Shown: positions 26,813 to 36,674, counted from the stretch's first letter. The stretch is DNA of 64,000 nt from Ekhidna sp051379705 (GCF_051379705.1 NZ_CP179868.1:992001-1056000), one strand, 5' to 3'. Program-made: numbers and translations. The notes: generated by a model from the letters alone, not told the origin.

Positions 26813-29800
26813 TTATTGCTTGAGGATTTTAATCAACCTATCAGATTCAGCATTTACCAACTTTAGGAAGTAAATCCCATTTGGGTAGGCATACAATGAA
26901 ACCGTGCCTTCAAAAGCTTGATCGTATCTACTAAATCGATGGCTCTGAATGATCCTTCCGTTCAAATCAATAACCTGAACTTGCAAAAATCCTTTAATGT
27001 AATCATGGCCCGGCACAGTTACTTTAAAAACTCCTTTTGTCGGATTTGGAGCAACCGTAATGGATTGATCAATCGACGTACCTAAAACAAAGTCAACATT
27101 AAAGCTTACAGATTCTTCACAGTTGCCACTATTTGAAACCACAAGAACTTCGTAGGTGCCAGACTCTACTCCGGTAAAAATATTGGATGATTGAAAGTTG
27201 TCACCACCATCAATGCTGTATTCATAGCTATCTCCACCAGATGCGATGATTTCAAGGTCACCTATTCCATCACCAGTTACTTCCTGATTAACTGCAATTG
27301 TCAAATCACAATCAAATGCCAGTGTGACAGTTTCCTCAACAACACAATTTCCATCCTGTGCAAGCACATATATGTCATACGTACCAATTGCAAGTTCATC
27401 GAATACAGGAGATTCTTGGAAGGTCTCTCCATCATCAATACTGTATTCATATCCGTAACTGCCGGATGCATCAATAATAATAGAACCCAATTCACCAGTA
27501 CTGGCATTTATAACATCCGTCTCAATAGCTAGGTTACACTCTGTGCCAATGCAAAAGGCGGTACTCTCAAACTCACCAAATTGTCCATTTCCGGCAAAAA
27601 TTGTATTTCCATTTGCGTCGGCAATTGAATAAGAACCTGAACCGAAACCACAGCAAATGCCATCATCAAAAGCATCATAGATCACAAATTCATAGCAAGC
27701 ATCGGGATCAACACATATATATTCCGTTACAGTCGATTCTACGTCCTCCGGGTATGGACCTCCACTTACAATAACATTTCCTTCTCCATCAAGCATTTCC
27801 CAGGTAGTCTCTTCCGGGTACTCATCTGTATTGAGCGTGAAAACAATTTGATCCAGGCTGGAATCAAGGTTGACCACCAGGTCGGATCCATTATTACCAG
27901 GAACTTCGTCAGCAACTTCATTCGGACTTACCAGGACAATTGAAATATCATTATTACCCTCAGAAAGGTCAGAAACTTCAATTTCTACGATCTCTTCCTC
28001 ACCTGTTTCGAGTGAGCCTGTCCAATTGATAGTTTCTTCTAATGAAGCGTTGAGATAAACCTCAATGTCCACGGACTCTAATGTATTTCCGCCTTCATTG
28101 GTAATTGTTACTGCTGCAGTTATAACATTATTACATGTAGTACCTATAGCAGACGAAGAAATACTTGCGTCATTCTCAGCAATCTTCTTCAAATTTTTGG
28201 TTAGCGAATTATTTCCCGGAAGTTCATCCCCAGTGAGATCAACTTCCACTGAAATTTCATAATCTCCCAGAGCTGAAAGGTCTACGGTAGTCCCAAAGTC
28301 ATGCGCTAAACTGGCTCCCGCAGCTAGAGAAGGTGTATGTGTATAGGTCTCGATTACAACATCATCCAAGCTCAGTATTATATCAAAATTTGAAGCAGCT
28401 TGAGTCCCGATGTTTTCGACTGTGACACTGACTGTCTCGGTAGCAGTGAGTGTGGTTGATGTGTTAGGTTCATCAATGGAATTGACTGTAAGATCATTAG
28501 CATTGGCTTCCAGTTGGAAGGCTACTATTCTGGTCTTTGATCCGCCTGAAGCAGCGTATTCTGAAGTATACCAAAAAGTTCTCTCGTTTTGAGGGTCAAC
28601 TGCCATTTGAGCATAATCACCGAAACGATCGCCACCTACTGATCCAGTTCCATCGACTACTCCATACTCGGTAACTGTCATTGTTCCCAGTGGATCCTCG
28701 GCATACCTTCCGGTATATTTAATTCCTACGAATTCTGATGAACTGGTTGTATTGTAGGCAAGTCCGATATTCCCATCTTTATCTAAGGAGATTGAAGGCA
28801 TGAACCTATGCAGGCCATCATCTGGAGCATAAGTTCCTTCTTGATAAAGTTCCCAATCGCCAGTAGTTCTACGTAATTCCATCCATCTTATTCCTGCTAA
28901 ATTATCTCCATCTGTTACATCTGTAATAAAGCTAAGTACAATGGATTCATGTGTTTCGAAATTACGATAGTGTGGTAGATTCATGATTACTTCAGGAATT
29001 GCATCAATTCCCTGAGAGGAACCTTTTTGAGAAAGGCAAGAGAAATCTTGTCCATTCGCATTATCGCAAGGATATCCATCGAATGCAGTGGTTTCTATTG
29101 TTGTTTTCGTTACCGTGGTTTCATTTTCGAAATCTACATCGAAGATGAAAACCTCGACAGCATCATTGGCGACTTCACCCCATGAGGAGTCATTTATTTT
29201 TATCGCGATTGGCTTATTATCCTCTGGTGCAACATCTCCAATCCAGCTTACTGGTGTGGTGACGTAAAACCCTGCTTCTGTGCTCGAATTTCCAGCGATT
29301 TCTACACGCTGTGCCGCCACTTCGCTATCTCCAGCAATAAATGCCGCACGATCGAAAAAATACTGATGCAAGCTGCCAGGACCCAATTCATTGGTTGTTA
29401 CCATATATGTATCACTCCAAATTGCCCACTTCGGATAATCAGGAAAATTTGGCGGTGAATAAGAGTAGGCATTGTAGCTACCAAGTGGATCGCTGGTATC
29501 TGAAATTGCAAATAGTAGGTTCGCTGTGCCATTCGGAGAAGTGAATTCTGTAATGATCCAGCGATTATATTCATGATCAAATAGTATAATTGGATCTCCT
29601 GCGGATACTTCATTAATTGAAGACCAAAGCGTATTAGCCGCAAATTGGTCTACAAGGCTTCCATCGTCTTTATCATAGACAGCTATATCTGTTGCATTAA
29701 TTGCTTGAACGTAATAATCTAATCCTACATCACCGGTTGGATCATTTGGCGAGCCGAATGAGCTTGCCAAACCATCAATATTGACGGATGGGGTGATTGC

Positions 29801-30112
29801 TGTTGCTCTACCATTTGGAGTATTGTTGAATTGACGGATAGGATCAATTCCTTGATGTTCCAACTCTGGAAGTATGGCATTACTTCCTTTTCTGCCGATG
29901 AAGTTTGTCGGTGCAGCTGTTACTCTTGCCTTTGCTTTGGATTTCTTATCTCTATCGGTAACAGAAAGTCTAATAAGCTCTTTGAGGGGTTTAGTTTTGC
30001 CCAAATGAATGGCCTTAAAACTGCTTACATTAACCTCGAGTTCCTTCCTGTTTTGGCTGAAACCAGAAATACTGGATAGCAAAACAGTCAGGATTAATAA
30101 TTTACTTCTCAT
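26813..30112 (-). CDS. Large secreted protein with CARDB domains and type A T9SS sorting domain
   Basis: Protein of 1099 residues with a signal peptide (about 1-19). An N-terminal globular region (about 90-530) shows no catalytic motif I recognise. Two CARDB-like adhesion domains follow (about 535-740, e.g. VTVENIGTQAASNFDI), then a cysteine-bearing beta domain (YDAFDDGICCGFGSGSYSI), two SprB-like repeats (YEYSIDDGETFQ, YEYSIDGGDNFQ), and a C-terminal type A sorting domain (about 1015-1099: VAPNPTKGVFKV, YPNGIYFLKL). It should be exported by T9SS and surface-anchored or released. It lies 20 bases downstream of a small lipoprotein gene. Confidence 0.9.
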   Translation of the reverse strand: MRSKLLILTVLLSSISGFSQNRKELEVNVSSFKAIHLGKTKPLKELIRLSVTDRDKKSKAKARVTAAPTNFIGRKGSNAILPELEHQGIDPIRQFNNTPNGRATAITPSVNIDGLASSFGSPNDPTGDVGLDYYVQAINATDIAVYDKDDGSLVDQFAANTLWSSINEVSAGDPIILFDHEYNRWIITEFTSPNGTANLLFAISDTSDPLGSYNAYSYSPPNFPDYPKWAIWSDTYMVTTNELGPGSLHQYFFDRAAFIAGDSEVAAQRVEIAGNSSTEAGFYVTTPVSWIGDVAPEDNKPIAIKINDSSWGEVANDAVEVFIFDVDFENETTVTKTTIETTAFDGYPCDNANGQDFSCLSQKGSSQGIDAIPEVIMNLPHYRNFETHESIVLSFITDVTDGDNLAGIRWMELRRTTGDWELYQEGTYAPDDGLHRFMPSISLDKDGNIGLAYNTTSSSEFVGIKYTGRYAEDPLGTMTVTEYGVVDGTGSVGGDRFGDYAQMAVDPQNERTFWYTSEYAASGGSKTRIVAFQLEANANDLTVNSIDEPNTSTTLTATETVSVTVENIGTQAASNFDIILSLDDVVIETYTHTPSLAAGASLAHDFGTTVDLSALGDYEISVEVDLTGDELPGNNSLTKNLKKIAENDASISSSAIGTTCNNVITAAVTITNEGGNTLESVDIEVYLNASLEETINWTGSLETGEEEIVEIEVSDLSEGNNDISIVLVSPNEVADEVPGNNGSDLVVNLDSSLDQIVFTLNTDEYPEETTWEMLDGEGNVIVSGGPYPEDVESTVTEYICVDPDACYEFVIYDAFDDGICCGFGSGSYSIADANGNTIFAGNGQFGEFESTAFCIGTECNLAIETDVINASTGELGSIIIDASGSYGYEYSIDDGETFQESPVFDELAIGTYDIYVLAQDGNCVVEETVTLAFDCDLTIAVNQEVTGDGIGDLEIIASGGDSYEYSIDGGDNFQSSNIFTGVESGTYEVLVVSNSGNCEESVSFNVDFVLGTSIDQSITVAPNPTKGVFKVTVPGHDYIKGFLQVQVIDLNGRIIQSHRFSRYDQAFEGTVSLYAYPNGIYFLKLVNAESDRLIKILKQ

Positions 30113-30132
30113 AATTTTTGATTTAGGGGATT

Positions 30133-30477
30133 CTAATTTTTTGATTTTTTTATTGGCATGGATTGATCATTTCCATCCAAATATGTCTCCAGCACGCTTT
30201 CATCTTCTTTGAGTTTGTCTAATAATTTAAGCGCTACGCTTTCATTACCCGCAACTTTTACCATCCATTGGTTTTGAGATCTACTGATTCGCTTCATGCT
30301 TTCCACTTGAGTAGATTTTACTGATTCCAAATCAGCCGGAGAAAGACCATCTGCGAGTAGTAGGATGATTGGAGTTGTTGCTTGATCGCTGTAGTCATCT
30401 GCTTGCCCAACATTAGCAGATTTGCACTGAGTGAGTAACAATACGATGGTTCCTAAAAGAATGAATTTTACTCGCAT
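30133..30477 (-). CDS. Small lipoprotein of unknown function
   Basis: Protein of 114 residues with lipobox LLLTQC (Cys18). The mature part contains a compact alpha/beta segment (VKVAGNESVALKLLDKLKEDESVLETYLDG) reminiscent in layout of small inhibitor or propeptide-like domains, but I cannot assign it. Its stop is 20 bases before the start of the large T9SS cargo, so the two are probably co-transcribed. It might assist or guard that protein (speculation). Confidence 0.7.
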   Translation of the reverse strand: MRVKFILLGTIVLLLTQCKSANVGQADDYSDQATTPIILLLADGLSPADLESVKSTQVESMKRISRSQNQWMVKVAGNESVALKLLDKLKEDESVLETYLDGNDQSMPIKKSKN

Positions 30478-30538
30478 ATCATGAATTTTAGCTATTCAAA
30501 AGTACTCTTTACAATTTGAATTTTTATAAATATTGGAT

Positions 30539-32101
30539 TTAATGCGTTGTGTACATTTTAATTATCTGGTCCATGCATCGTTCTCCATCCATTGCTGCGG
30601 ACACAATTCCTCCTGCATACCCAGCCCCTTCTGCACAAGGAAATAATCTCTTTACTTCAACATGTTCGCATGTATCTCTGTCTCTGGGAATACGAACAGG
30701 AGAAGAGGTTCTACTTTCAACTCCAACAATTTGGGCTTCATTTGTTAAGTAACCTTTCATTTTTTGTCCAAAAAATTGGAAGCCCTGACGCAATCGCTTC
30801 CCAACGAATTGCGGTAAAACTTCCATCATGTCGGTGGATTCCAGCCCTGGCTGATAAGATGTTTCTAATAGGCCAGATGAAACCGTCCCATTCACGAAAT
30901 CTATCATTCTCTGCGCAGGAGCAACCTGAGTGCTGCCTCCGATTTTCCACGCCCTTTTTTCAATATCTGCCTGAAACTCCATGGCTGCTAGTTCATCAAA
31001 TTTTTGATATTCTGGAATGTCTTCCAATTCAATTGCAGCGACCATACCTGAATTGGCATATTTGCTATCTCGTCTGGAAGGACTCATCCCATTGACTACC
31101 AATTCTCCTGGTGAGGTAGCGGCTGGTACAATAAACCCACCTGGGCACATGCAGAACGAAAATACACCTCGTTCTTTTCCTTTGAGCGTAGTTTGAGAAA
31201 CTAATGAATAGGCCGAAGCAGGTAAATAATCTCCCCGATCTTCACACTTGTATTGAATTTGATCGATCAGCTGCTGCTGATGCTCAATTCTCACTCCTAG
31301 TGCAAATGGCTTGGCTTCTATTTTCACCTGTTTGGTTTTACACAATCGAAAGATATCTCGTGCCGAATGGCCCGTTGCTAATAATACAGCTACTCCTCGG
31401 TGTTCCTCTACCTCAGAAGTCACTCCTTTTATTTCCCCATTCTCTATGAGGAAGTCCGTTACCTTGGTGTTAAAATGCACTTCTCCGCCTGCATTTTCAA
31501 TAGTTTCCCTCAATTTGGTCACCAGTTTGGGAAGTTTGTTTGTTCCAATATGAGGATGAGCTTCAAACAAAATATCTGAGGTTGCGCCATGAGCTACGAG
31601 GATTTCAAATACTCGCCGGATGCTTCCACGTTTTTTTGAACGTGTATAGAGCTTACCATCTGAATAGGTACCAGCTCCACCCTCACCAAAACAATAATTA
31701 CTTTCCGGATTTACAATATGCTCCTTATTAATTGCTGCCAGATCTCTTCTGCGTGAGCGAACATCTTTCCCTCGCTCCAATATAATCGGCTTTAAGCCAC
31801 CTTCTATAGCCTTTATTGCAGCAAATAATCCTGCCGGGCCAGCACCAACAATGATTACCGGATCTGCATTCCTTACATTGTATTCTTTGTGGAAATACTC
31901 TACGTATTCAACTTGAGGTGGTGTATCACGAACTTCCACGCGCAGGTTGACTTTGATGGTCTTCTGCCTTGCGTCGACTGATCTTCGCAAAATATCAACA
32001 TATTGACCTTGATTTAGATGATCTTTTTGTTTCAGATAAACTTCTAATGCTTCCGGGCTAAATCCCACTTCGGGACTTACTATAAGGTCATGAATTGGCA
32101 T
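30539..32101 (-). CDS. FAD-dependent oxidoreductase (COG2509 type)
   Basis: Flavoprotein of 520 residues from the ATG at 32101; the longer frame to 32134 would start with TTG. The dinucleotide-binding motif is VGAGPAGLFAA, and the family-typical CFGEGGAGTYSDGKLYTR segment follows. It ends with a second nucleotide-binding strand and EGAGYAGGIVSAAMDG. This family is often annotated as an uncharacterised FAD-dependent dehydrogenase; the substrate is unknown. It is divergent from the cupin gene across about 56 bases. Confidence 0.87.
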   Translation of the reverse strand: MPIHDLIVSPEVGFSPEALEVYLKQKDHLNQGQYVDILRRSVDARQKTIKVNLRVEVRDTPPQVEYVEYFHKEYNVRNADPVIIVGAGPAGLFAAIKAIEGGLKPIILERGKDVRSRRRDLAAINKEHIVNPESNYCFGEGGAGTYSDGKLYTRSKKRGSIRRVFEILVAHGATSDILFEAHPHIGTNKLPKLVTKLRETIENAGGEVHFNTKVTDFLIENGEIKGVTSEVEEHRGVAVLLATGHSARDIFRLCKTKQVKIEAKPFALGVRIEHQQQLIDQIQYKCEDRGDYLPASAYSLVSQTTLKGKERGVFSFCMCPGGFIVPAATSPGELVVNGMSPSRRDSKYANSGMVAAIELEDIPEYQKFDELAAMEFQADIEKRAWKIGGSTQVAPAQRMIDFVNGTVSSGLLETSYQPGLESTDMMEVLPQFVGKRLRQGFQFFGQKMKGYLTNEAQIVGVESRTSSPVRIPRDRDTCEHVEVKRLFPCAEGAGYAGGIVSAAMDGERCMDQIIKMYTTH

Positions 32102-32157
32102 ACCGCAAAAGTAGTCTGCGCTGTACTCAGACAACAGTAGAGATGTATCTTTATGTT

Positions 32158-32517
32158 ATGAATATCCAAGATCATCTATCAAAAGTTAGCGAATACTTCT
32201 CCCCAAAAGTGATTGGAGAGGTCAACGATGTTTTTGTAAAAGTGGCCAAAATCAAAGGAGAAGACATTCCGTGGCACAACCATGCAAATGAGGATGAAGC
32301 TTTCTTTATTCTGGATGGCGAACTACTCTTCGAGGAAGAGGGAAAAGAGCCATTCATGATGAAAAAGGGAGATTTTTATGTGGTGAAAAAATCTGTGAAT
32401 CATCGGGTTTCTTCATCAGATGAATGCAAGATCATGCTGATAGAAAACAAATCCACAGCACATACAGGCGAGGTGGATTCACCTATTACAAAGAGCTTAA
32501 AAGACCAGCTTGGTTAA
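32158..32517 (+). CDS. Small cupin-domain protein
   Basis: Single-domain cupin of 119 residues from the ATG at 32158 (MNIQDHLSKVSEYFS); the frame extends upstream to 32095, but those residues do not fit the family. Metal-binding motif 1 is WHNHANEDEAFFILDGEL and motif 2 surrounds GDFYVVKKSVNHRV. Such proteins act as mannose-6-phosphate-isomerase-like or regulatory cupins; the ligand here is unknown. Confidence 0.85.
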   Translation: MNIQDHLSKVSEYFSPKVIGEVNDVFVKVAKIKGEDIPWHNHANEDEAFFILDGELLFEEEGKEPFMMKKGDFYVVKKSVNHRVSSSDECKIMLIENKSTAHTGEVDSPITKSLKDQLG

Positions 32518-32579
32518 TTTTTTTCTGTTTTTTGTAAGAAATATTCTATCCTCCGGACTAGTGGGGTAACAATTCGAAA

Positions 32580-33089
32580 ATGAAAGAAAGCGAACAGCGC
32601 AAAATCTTCGACGAATGGCTGGATGGTTACCGGGCGTTACTCTTTAAGATCATTAAAGCGTATGCATATACTGAAGCTGATCAGAATGATCTTTTTCAAA
32701 ATATCTGCTTACAGATGTATCGATCCATACCAAATTTCAAGGGTTCATCAGCTGTTTCTACCTGGCTATACCGAATTGCGTTGAATACGGCAATAAAGTG
32801 GAGCACCAAGGAAAAGAAACACGTGGCTGGTCATCTGGAAGTTGAGAAAATGACCAATGTGCTGGCTGCCAATGAGGAACCTCAAGATGAGCGTATAGCC
32901 TGGCTATACAATGAAATCAAGCAATTCAATGAGATTGACCGTTCGCTTACGCTTCTACTTCTCGATGGATACAGCTACAAGGAAATGGCCGAAATGATGG
33001 GTATTTCTGAAAGCAACATCGGCGTGAAAATTCATCGGATCAAAAAGCAATTAGTAACTAACTCTAAACAATACGAATATGGAGTTTGA
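32580..33089 (+). CDS. ECF-type sigma factor, paralogue of the one at 4690
   Basis: Sigma-70 family protein of 169 residues with regions 2 (about 20-85; STWLYRIALNTAIKW) and 4 (about 115-160; YSYKEMAEMMGISESNIGVKIHRIK). The region 4 sequence closely resembles that of the 4690 sigma factor (YKEM, SN.GVK). The downstream membrane-protein gene overlaps by 11 bases. It is probably controlled through that partner (inference). Confidence 0.9.
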   Translation: MKESEQRKIFDEWLDGYRALLFKIIKAYAYTEADQNDLFQNICLQMYRSIPNFKGSSAVSTWLYRIALNTAIKWSTKEKKHVAGHLEVEKMTNVLAANEEPQDERIAWLYNEIKQFNEIDRSLTLLLLDGYSYKEMAEMMGISESNIGVKIHRIKKQLVTNSKQYEYGV

Positions 33090-33648
33090 TGAAATGCAAA
33101 AAATTTGGAACGAACAAAAAGGAGAAACTATGTACGCGATTAATGAAACTGCCCTTCACAAAAGCATCACAAGAAAAAAGAATGCTGCAAGCAAACGAAT
33201 TGATATGGTAGAAAACTGGATTAGCTTAATCAATGGAACCGTAGCAGTATTTCTATTCATCGATGCACTCGACGATCCTCACTATTGGGATTTTGTGGGA
33301 TCTGCGATGATGCTTGCTACGGTTATCTATATTCAAATATCGAGGTATAAACGACTGAAGGCTGAAAATATGTTTGATCGGAGCATGTTTGGAGAACTGG
33401 ATCACGCTATTGCCAACACAAATTCTATTATCCACATTTCGAGGATGATGGTAATAGGGTATTTAGTTCCGTTTTCTTTTTTCTATATTCTTAAAATGAT
33501 TGTTATTGAGGCTTCCTTAGAAAAATGGCTCCTTGTTACCGGTATGTACATATTGTCATTTGTCCTTATCTATTGGGAGCGAAAAAAAATGCATATACCT
33601 AGAAAAGAAAATCTGGAGGTATTGAAAAAGAAATTGATGGAAGAGTAA
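33079..33648 (+). CDS. Four-helix membrane protein paired with a sigma factor
   Basis: Protein of 189 residues: a cytoplasmic N-terminus (MQKIWNEQKGE) of about 45 residues, then four predicted membrane helices (near 47-62, 70-88, 118-136 and 145-163) and a basic C-terminal tail. No named domain recognised. Layout, length and overlap with the sigma gene match the 5159-5755 protein, so the pair seems to be a repeated module. A role as membrane anti-sigma factor is plausible but unproven. Confidence 0.8.
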   Translation: MEFDEMQKIWNEQKGETMYAINETALHKSITRKKNAASKRIDMVENWISLINGTVAVFLFIDALDDPHYWDFVGSAMMLATVIYIQISRYKRLKAENMFDRSMFGELDHAIANTNSIIHISRMMVIGYLVPFSFFYILKMIVIEASLEKWLLVTGMYILSFVLIYWERKKMHIPRKENLEVLKKKLMEE

Positions 33649-33667
33649 TTAGTGGTCTTAATACTTA

Positions 33668-33684
33668 TTTGGTACTATACCAAA
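33668..33684. other. Short inverted repeat upstream of GNAT gene
   Basis: TTTGGTA and TACCAAA form a 7-bp perfect inverted repeat around CTA, 23 bases upstream of the acetyltransferase start. It may be a small operator; being AT-rich and short it may also be chance. Confidence 0.25.
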
Positions 33685-33706
33685 AGGATAGCTAAAACAA
33701 GAGCTG

Positions 33707-34204
33707 ATGTCTGAAATCGTCATTAAAGAGATTCCACCAAATTTTGAATCCCAATACAAAAAACTTGTTCTGCAAGCACTCATTGATGACCATGAATGCT
33801 TTCGTATTTCACCTGACGATGATCTAGACATTCCACTTTTAACTTTAGATGATAATTGCTTCACGCTCGGGGCCTTCCTTGAAGCTAAATTAATCGGAGT
33901 GGTCACTTTCAAAAGAGAAGGAACCAATTGGGAAAAGCTAAGACATAAAGGTTTACTATCCCGAATGATTGTCTCACCTAAAAATCGAGGCAAAGGCATT
34001 GGCAAGCTTTTGATCCAGGAATTAATTCGTAAGGCGCGTAAGATTGAGGGCATTGAGCAAATCAATCTGACTGTGATTCCAACTAATGAAAAAGCTAAAT
34101 CACTTTATGAGCAATTTGGATTCCAGACTTTTGCCTCTGAACAAAACGCTATCAAATGGAAAGGCAGGTATTTCACCGAAGATCAGATGGTCTTGAAACT
34201 GTAA
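33707..34204 (+). CDS. GNAT-family N-acetyltransferase
   Basis: Acetyltransferase of 165 residues. Acetyl-CoA-binding motif A is RMIVSPKNRGKGIGKLLIQELI-like, with the RGKGIG loop near residues 94-100, and motif B follows (NEKAKSLYEQFGF). Substrate cannot be read from the sequence. The gene stands alone between the sigma module and a small secreted-protein gene. Confidence 0.88.
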   Translation: MSEIVIKEIPPNFESQYKKLVLQALIDDHECFRISPDDDLDIPLLTLDDNCFTLGAFLEAKLIGVVTFKREGTNWEKLRHKGLLSRMIVSPKNRGKGIGKLLIQELIRKARKIEGIEQINLTVIPTNEKAKSLYEQFGFQTFASEQNAIKWKGRYFTEDQMVLKL

Positions 34205-34375
34205 TTTCAGAGATTTTCAGTCCTTCGACCAACAGGCTTATCATTTCTATCAATATCGATTTTCTCTATTCAAACTACAGCAAAAGCTACTTTTTGAACT
34301 ACTGAAATGCAGTACTCATGTCAGTAATGGCATGATGCTTGAATATTTCTTCTCCGAACCAAACACTTATCAATT

Positions 34376-34804
34376 ATGAAAAGAAGTGTACAAATTTTCG
34401 GAATAGCAGTAGTTATGTTGTTCGCCTTTACAAATGTTGAAGCTTGCAATAATCACAAAAAGTATAAACAGCGAACACATAAAAAGCACATTAAGAAAGG
34501 CCCGCCAATCTGGGCCCAAGCGCACGGCTACAAGACCAAGTCGATTCATCGATTTACTTATTTCCCGGCGCATAATATCTACTATGATCAGCGACGGCAA
34601 GTCTTCGTCTACTTCGATACTGGTGTTTGGAGTTTTGGAACACAGCTTCCACTCCGAATGCGGAGAGTGGATCTTAGGAGATCTTACAGTGTGGATCTGA
34701 ATCTGCTATCGGATAATCCTGTCGCTGATAACGCATACCATATGAAGCGGTACCGTAGGTATGGCAAGAAAAGATACTATGCCGATAGGTATGAACTACG
34801 ATAG
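34376..34804 (+). CDS. Small basic secreted protein
   Basis: Protein of 142 residues with a signal peptide (about 1-23, ending in VEACN). The mature part is rich in Lys, Arg, His and Tyr and carries the pattern PPIWAQAHGYK ... YFPAHNIYYDQRRQVFVYFDTG.W, which I know from small hypothetical periplasmic proteins of Bacteroidota. Function unknown. A strong terminator follows. Confidence 0.78.
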   Translation: MKRSVQIFGIAVVMLFAFTNVEACNNHKKYKQRTHKKHIKKGPPIWAQAHGYKTKSIHRFTYFPAHNIYYDQRRQVFVYFDTGVWSFGTQLPLRMRRVDLRRSYSVDLNLLSDNPVADNAYHMKRYRRYGKKRYYADRYELR

Positions 34805-34826
34805 TTTTGAGGTTTGATTTGGGTAT

Positions 34827-34855
34827 AAAAAAAGCGGCAGTAGCCGCTTTTTTTT
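34827..34855. terminator. Bidirectional rho-independent terminator
   Basis: GCGGC/GCCGC (34834-34838 with 34843-34847, loop AGTA) is flanked by seven A on the left and eight T on the right, so it can work for both the small secreted-protein gene and the convergent sppA. Confidence 0.88.
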
Positions 34856-34856
34856 G

Positions 34857-36590
34857 TTAATGTACTTCCAGATTTCCCGGCAGTCTTGCCTGCATTCCTT
34901 TCAGATCGTTAAGAGATTTGGCCTGCTTAAGTATCGGATCCGCATCCACGCCAAATAGCGTGAGCTGAACCTTAGCATTCATTTTTTCAAGGATCTCTTC
35001 GATAAATGGCTTTTGCTTTGGATAATAAGCCACCATATAGTCGTCTTCAATACCGGCAGCCTTTGCAGCTAGATCTATAGCGTCATTGAAGCTTCCGAGT
35101 TGATCAACTAAGCCATTATTCAAAGCTTGTTCTCCGCTCCAAACTCGACCACTAGCTATTTTCTTTAGTTCTTCCTGAGACATTCCTCTAGCATCCGCAG
35201 CCTTTTGCGTAAACACTTCATATCCTTCATTTACTCCACGTTGTATGATTGCGCGTTCCGCATCTCTAAGTGGTCGTGTTACAGTATATATATCTGAATA
35301 TTCCCCTGTCTTTACCACGTCATGAGTAATTCCAATCTTGTTTTCAAGGAATTCACCAAAATTGAACCACATCCCGAAGATTCCTATAGAGCCTGTGATG
35401 GTGTTTGGCTGTGCAATGATCGTATCGGCAGGCATGGCTATGTAGTAACCACCAGAAGCTGCTGCTCCGCCCATTGATGCGATAATTGGTTTCCTACCTT
35501 TTGTGAGCATTAACTCTCTCCAGATCATATCTGAAGCAGTCATACTTCCTCCTCCGGAATTGACGCGCATCACAATAGCCTTCACTTTATCATTATTTCT
35601 GGCCTTTCTGATTTCCTCGGCAAATGTTGCTCCTACAATACCTTCGTCACCGCCCATTACAATATCTCCTTCTGCCACAATTACAGCTATTCTGTTGCTA
35701 GAATAATTACTTTCAGTAGCTATGGCTTGAATGTATTTACTCATCTTCATGGTTCGGAGGTCTTTATCCTCATCGAGACCAAGTTTCTCCTTCATTACAC
35801 TCTTGAGCTCATCTTCATATCCTACTTTATGAATCAAGCCTACATCCTCCGCATCTTTCGGCAGGCTCACTTTCATCTGGCTAGATATTTCTTCCAGCTT
35901 GTTCACTGGGATTTTAATCGAATTAGAAACGTTGGATAAATAAATGCTGTACATCGAGTTTAGCAGCTCGGTATACTGAAGTTTGTTTTCTTTACTTAAA
36001 TCCTTTCTTATATACGGCTCAACGTAACTTTTAAAGTCTCCTACTCTAAATACTTCCGGCTTAATGTCCAGCTTGTCAAACATGCCTTTGAAGAAAGTAA
36101 TGTTTGCATCTAATCCATTGAATTCTATCGCTCCGGTTGGGTTGATAAATAAGCTGTCTGCAACGGAAGCAACATAATAATCAGACTCGCTGATATACTC
36201 GCCGTAAGCATATATAAACTTGCCTGATTCTTTAAAATCTAAAAGTGCATCTCTAATTTCCTGAAGTCCGGCATAGCTACCTGCCAGATACATCGGCTCA
36301 ATGTAGATTCCTTGAATTCGATCGTCAGTCTTTGCGCGATTTATTGCAGCGATAATATCCAGCAAACTTTGCGGAGTAGGTCCATCTGCAAAAGCATTCA
36401 AGAAAGGATCTTCTACAGCTTTTTCGAGCAAAATACCTGACATGGGGAAGTAAAGCACCGAATTGGATTTGACTGTCGGTACTTCATCAGAAGAGGCAGA
36501 TGCCACAACTCCCACGAGCATAAAAAAGCCGAGGAAGGTAAAAATGATCAGGCCGAGAATAGTGGCTAAAAGATTTCTTAAGAATGCCAT
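34857..36590 (-). CDS. sppA: Signal peptide peptidase SppA (long form)
   Basis: Membrane-bound serine protease of 577 residues that degrades leftover signal peptides. An N-terminal membrane helix (about 8-28) is followed by two S49 protease-like domains. The catalytic lysine matches Lys187 in GDFKSYVEPY of the first domain, and the nucleophile is Ser379 in GGAAASGGYY of the second, so the dyad of the 67-kDa E. coli type is intact. It is divergent from folK across 84 bases. Confidence 0.95.
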   Translation of the reverse strand: MAFLRNLLATILGLIIFTFLGFFMLVGVVASASSDEVPTVKSNSVLYFPMSGILLEKAVEDPFLNAFADGPTPQSLLDIIAAINRAKTDDRIQGIYIEPMYLAGSYAGLQEIRDALLDFKESGKFIYAYGEYISESDYYVASVADSLFINPTGAIEFNGLDANITFFKGMFDKLDIKPEVFRVGDFKSYVEPYIRKDLSKENKLQYTELLNSMYSIYLSNVSNSIKIPVNKLEEISSQMKVSLPKDAEDVGLIHKVGYEDELKSVMKEKLGLDEDKDLRTMKMSKYIQAIATESNYSSNRIAVIVAEGDIVMGGDEGIVGATFAEEIRKARNNDKVKAIVMRVNSGGGSMTASDMIWRELMLTKGRKPIIASMGGAAASGGYYIAMPADTIIAQPNTITGSIGIFGMWFNFGEFLENKIGITHDVVKTGEYSDIYTVTRPLRDAERAIIQRGVNEGYEVFTQKAADARGMSQEELKKIASGRVWSGEQALNNGLVDQLGSFNDAIDLAAKAAGIEDDYMVAYYPKQKPFIEEILEKMNAKVQLTLFGVDADPILKQAKSLNDLKGMQARLPGNLEVH

Positions 36591-36674
36591 GTATTTTGTT
36601 TTGGTACGTTTTAGTTTGTCTTTGAAACCTGCAAAAGTAAGACGAGGTTTGCAAAGTTTGGATTAAGAAAGTGT

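Noticed and set aside
32095..32157. An upstream start for the cupin gene.
   Set aside because: The added residues would overlap the divergent flavoprotein start and do not resemble the family; the ATG at 32158 fits better.
34857..36590. SppA as an inactive homologue because the YYVASVAD region lacks a lysine.
   Set aside because: The catalytic lysine aligns better with Lys187 in GDFKSYVEPY, and Ser379 is present, so the dyad looks intact.
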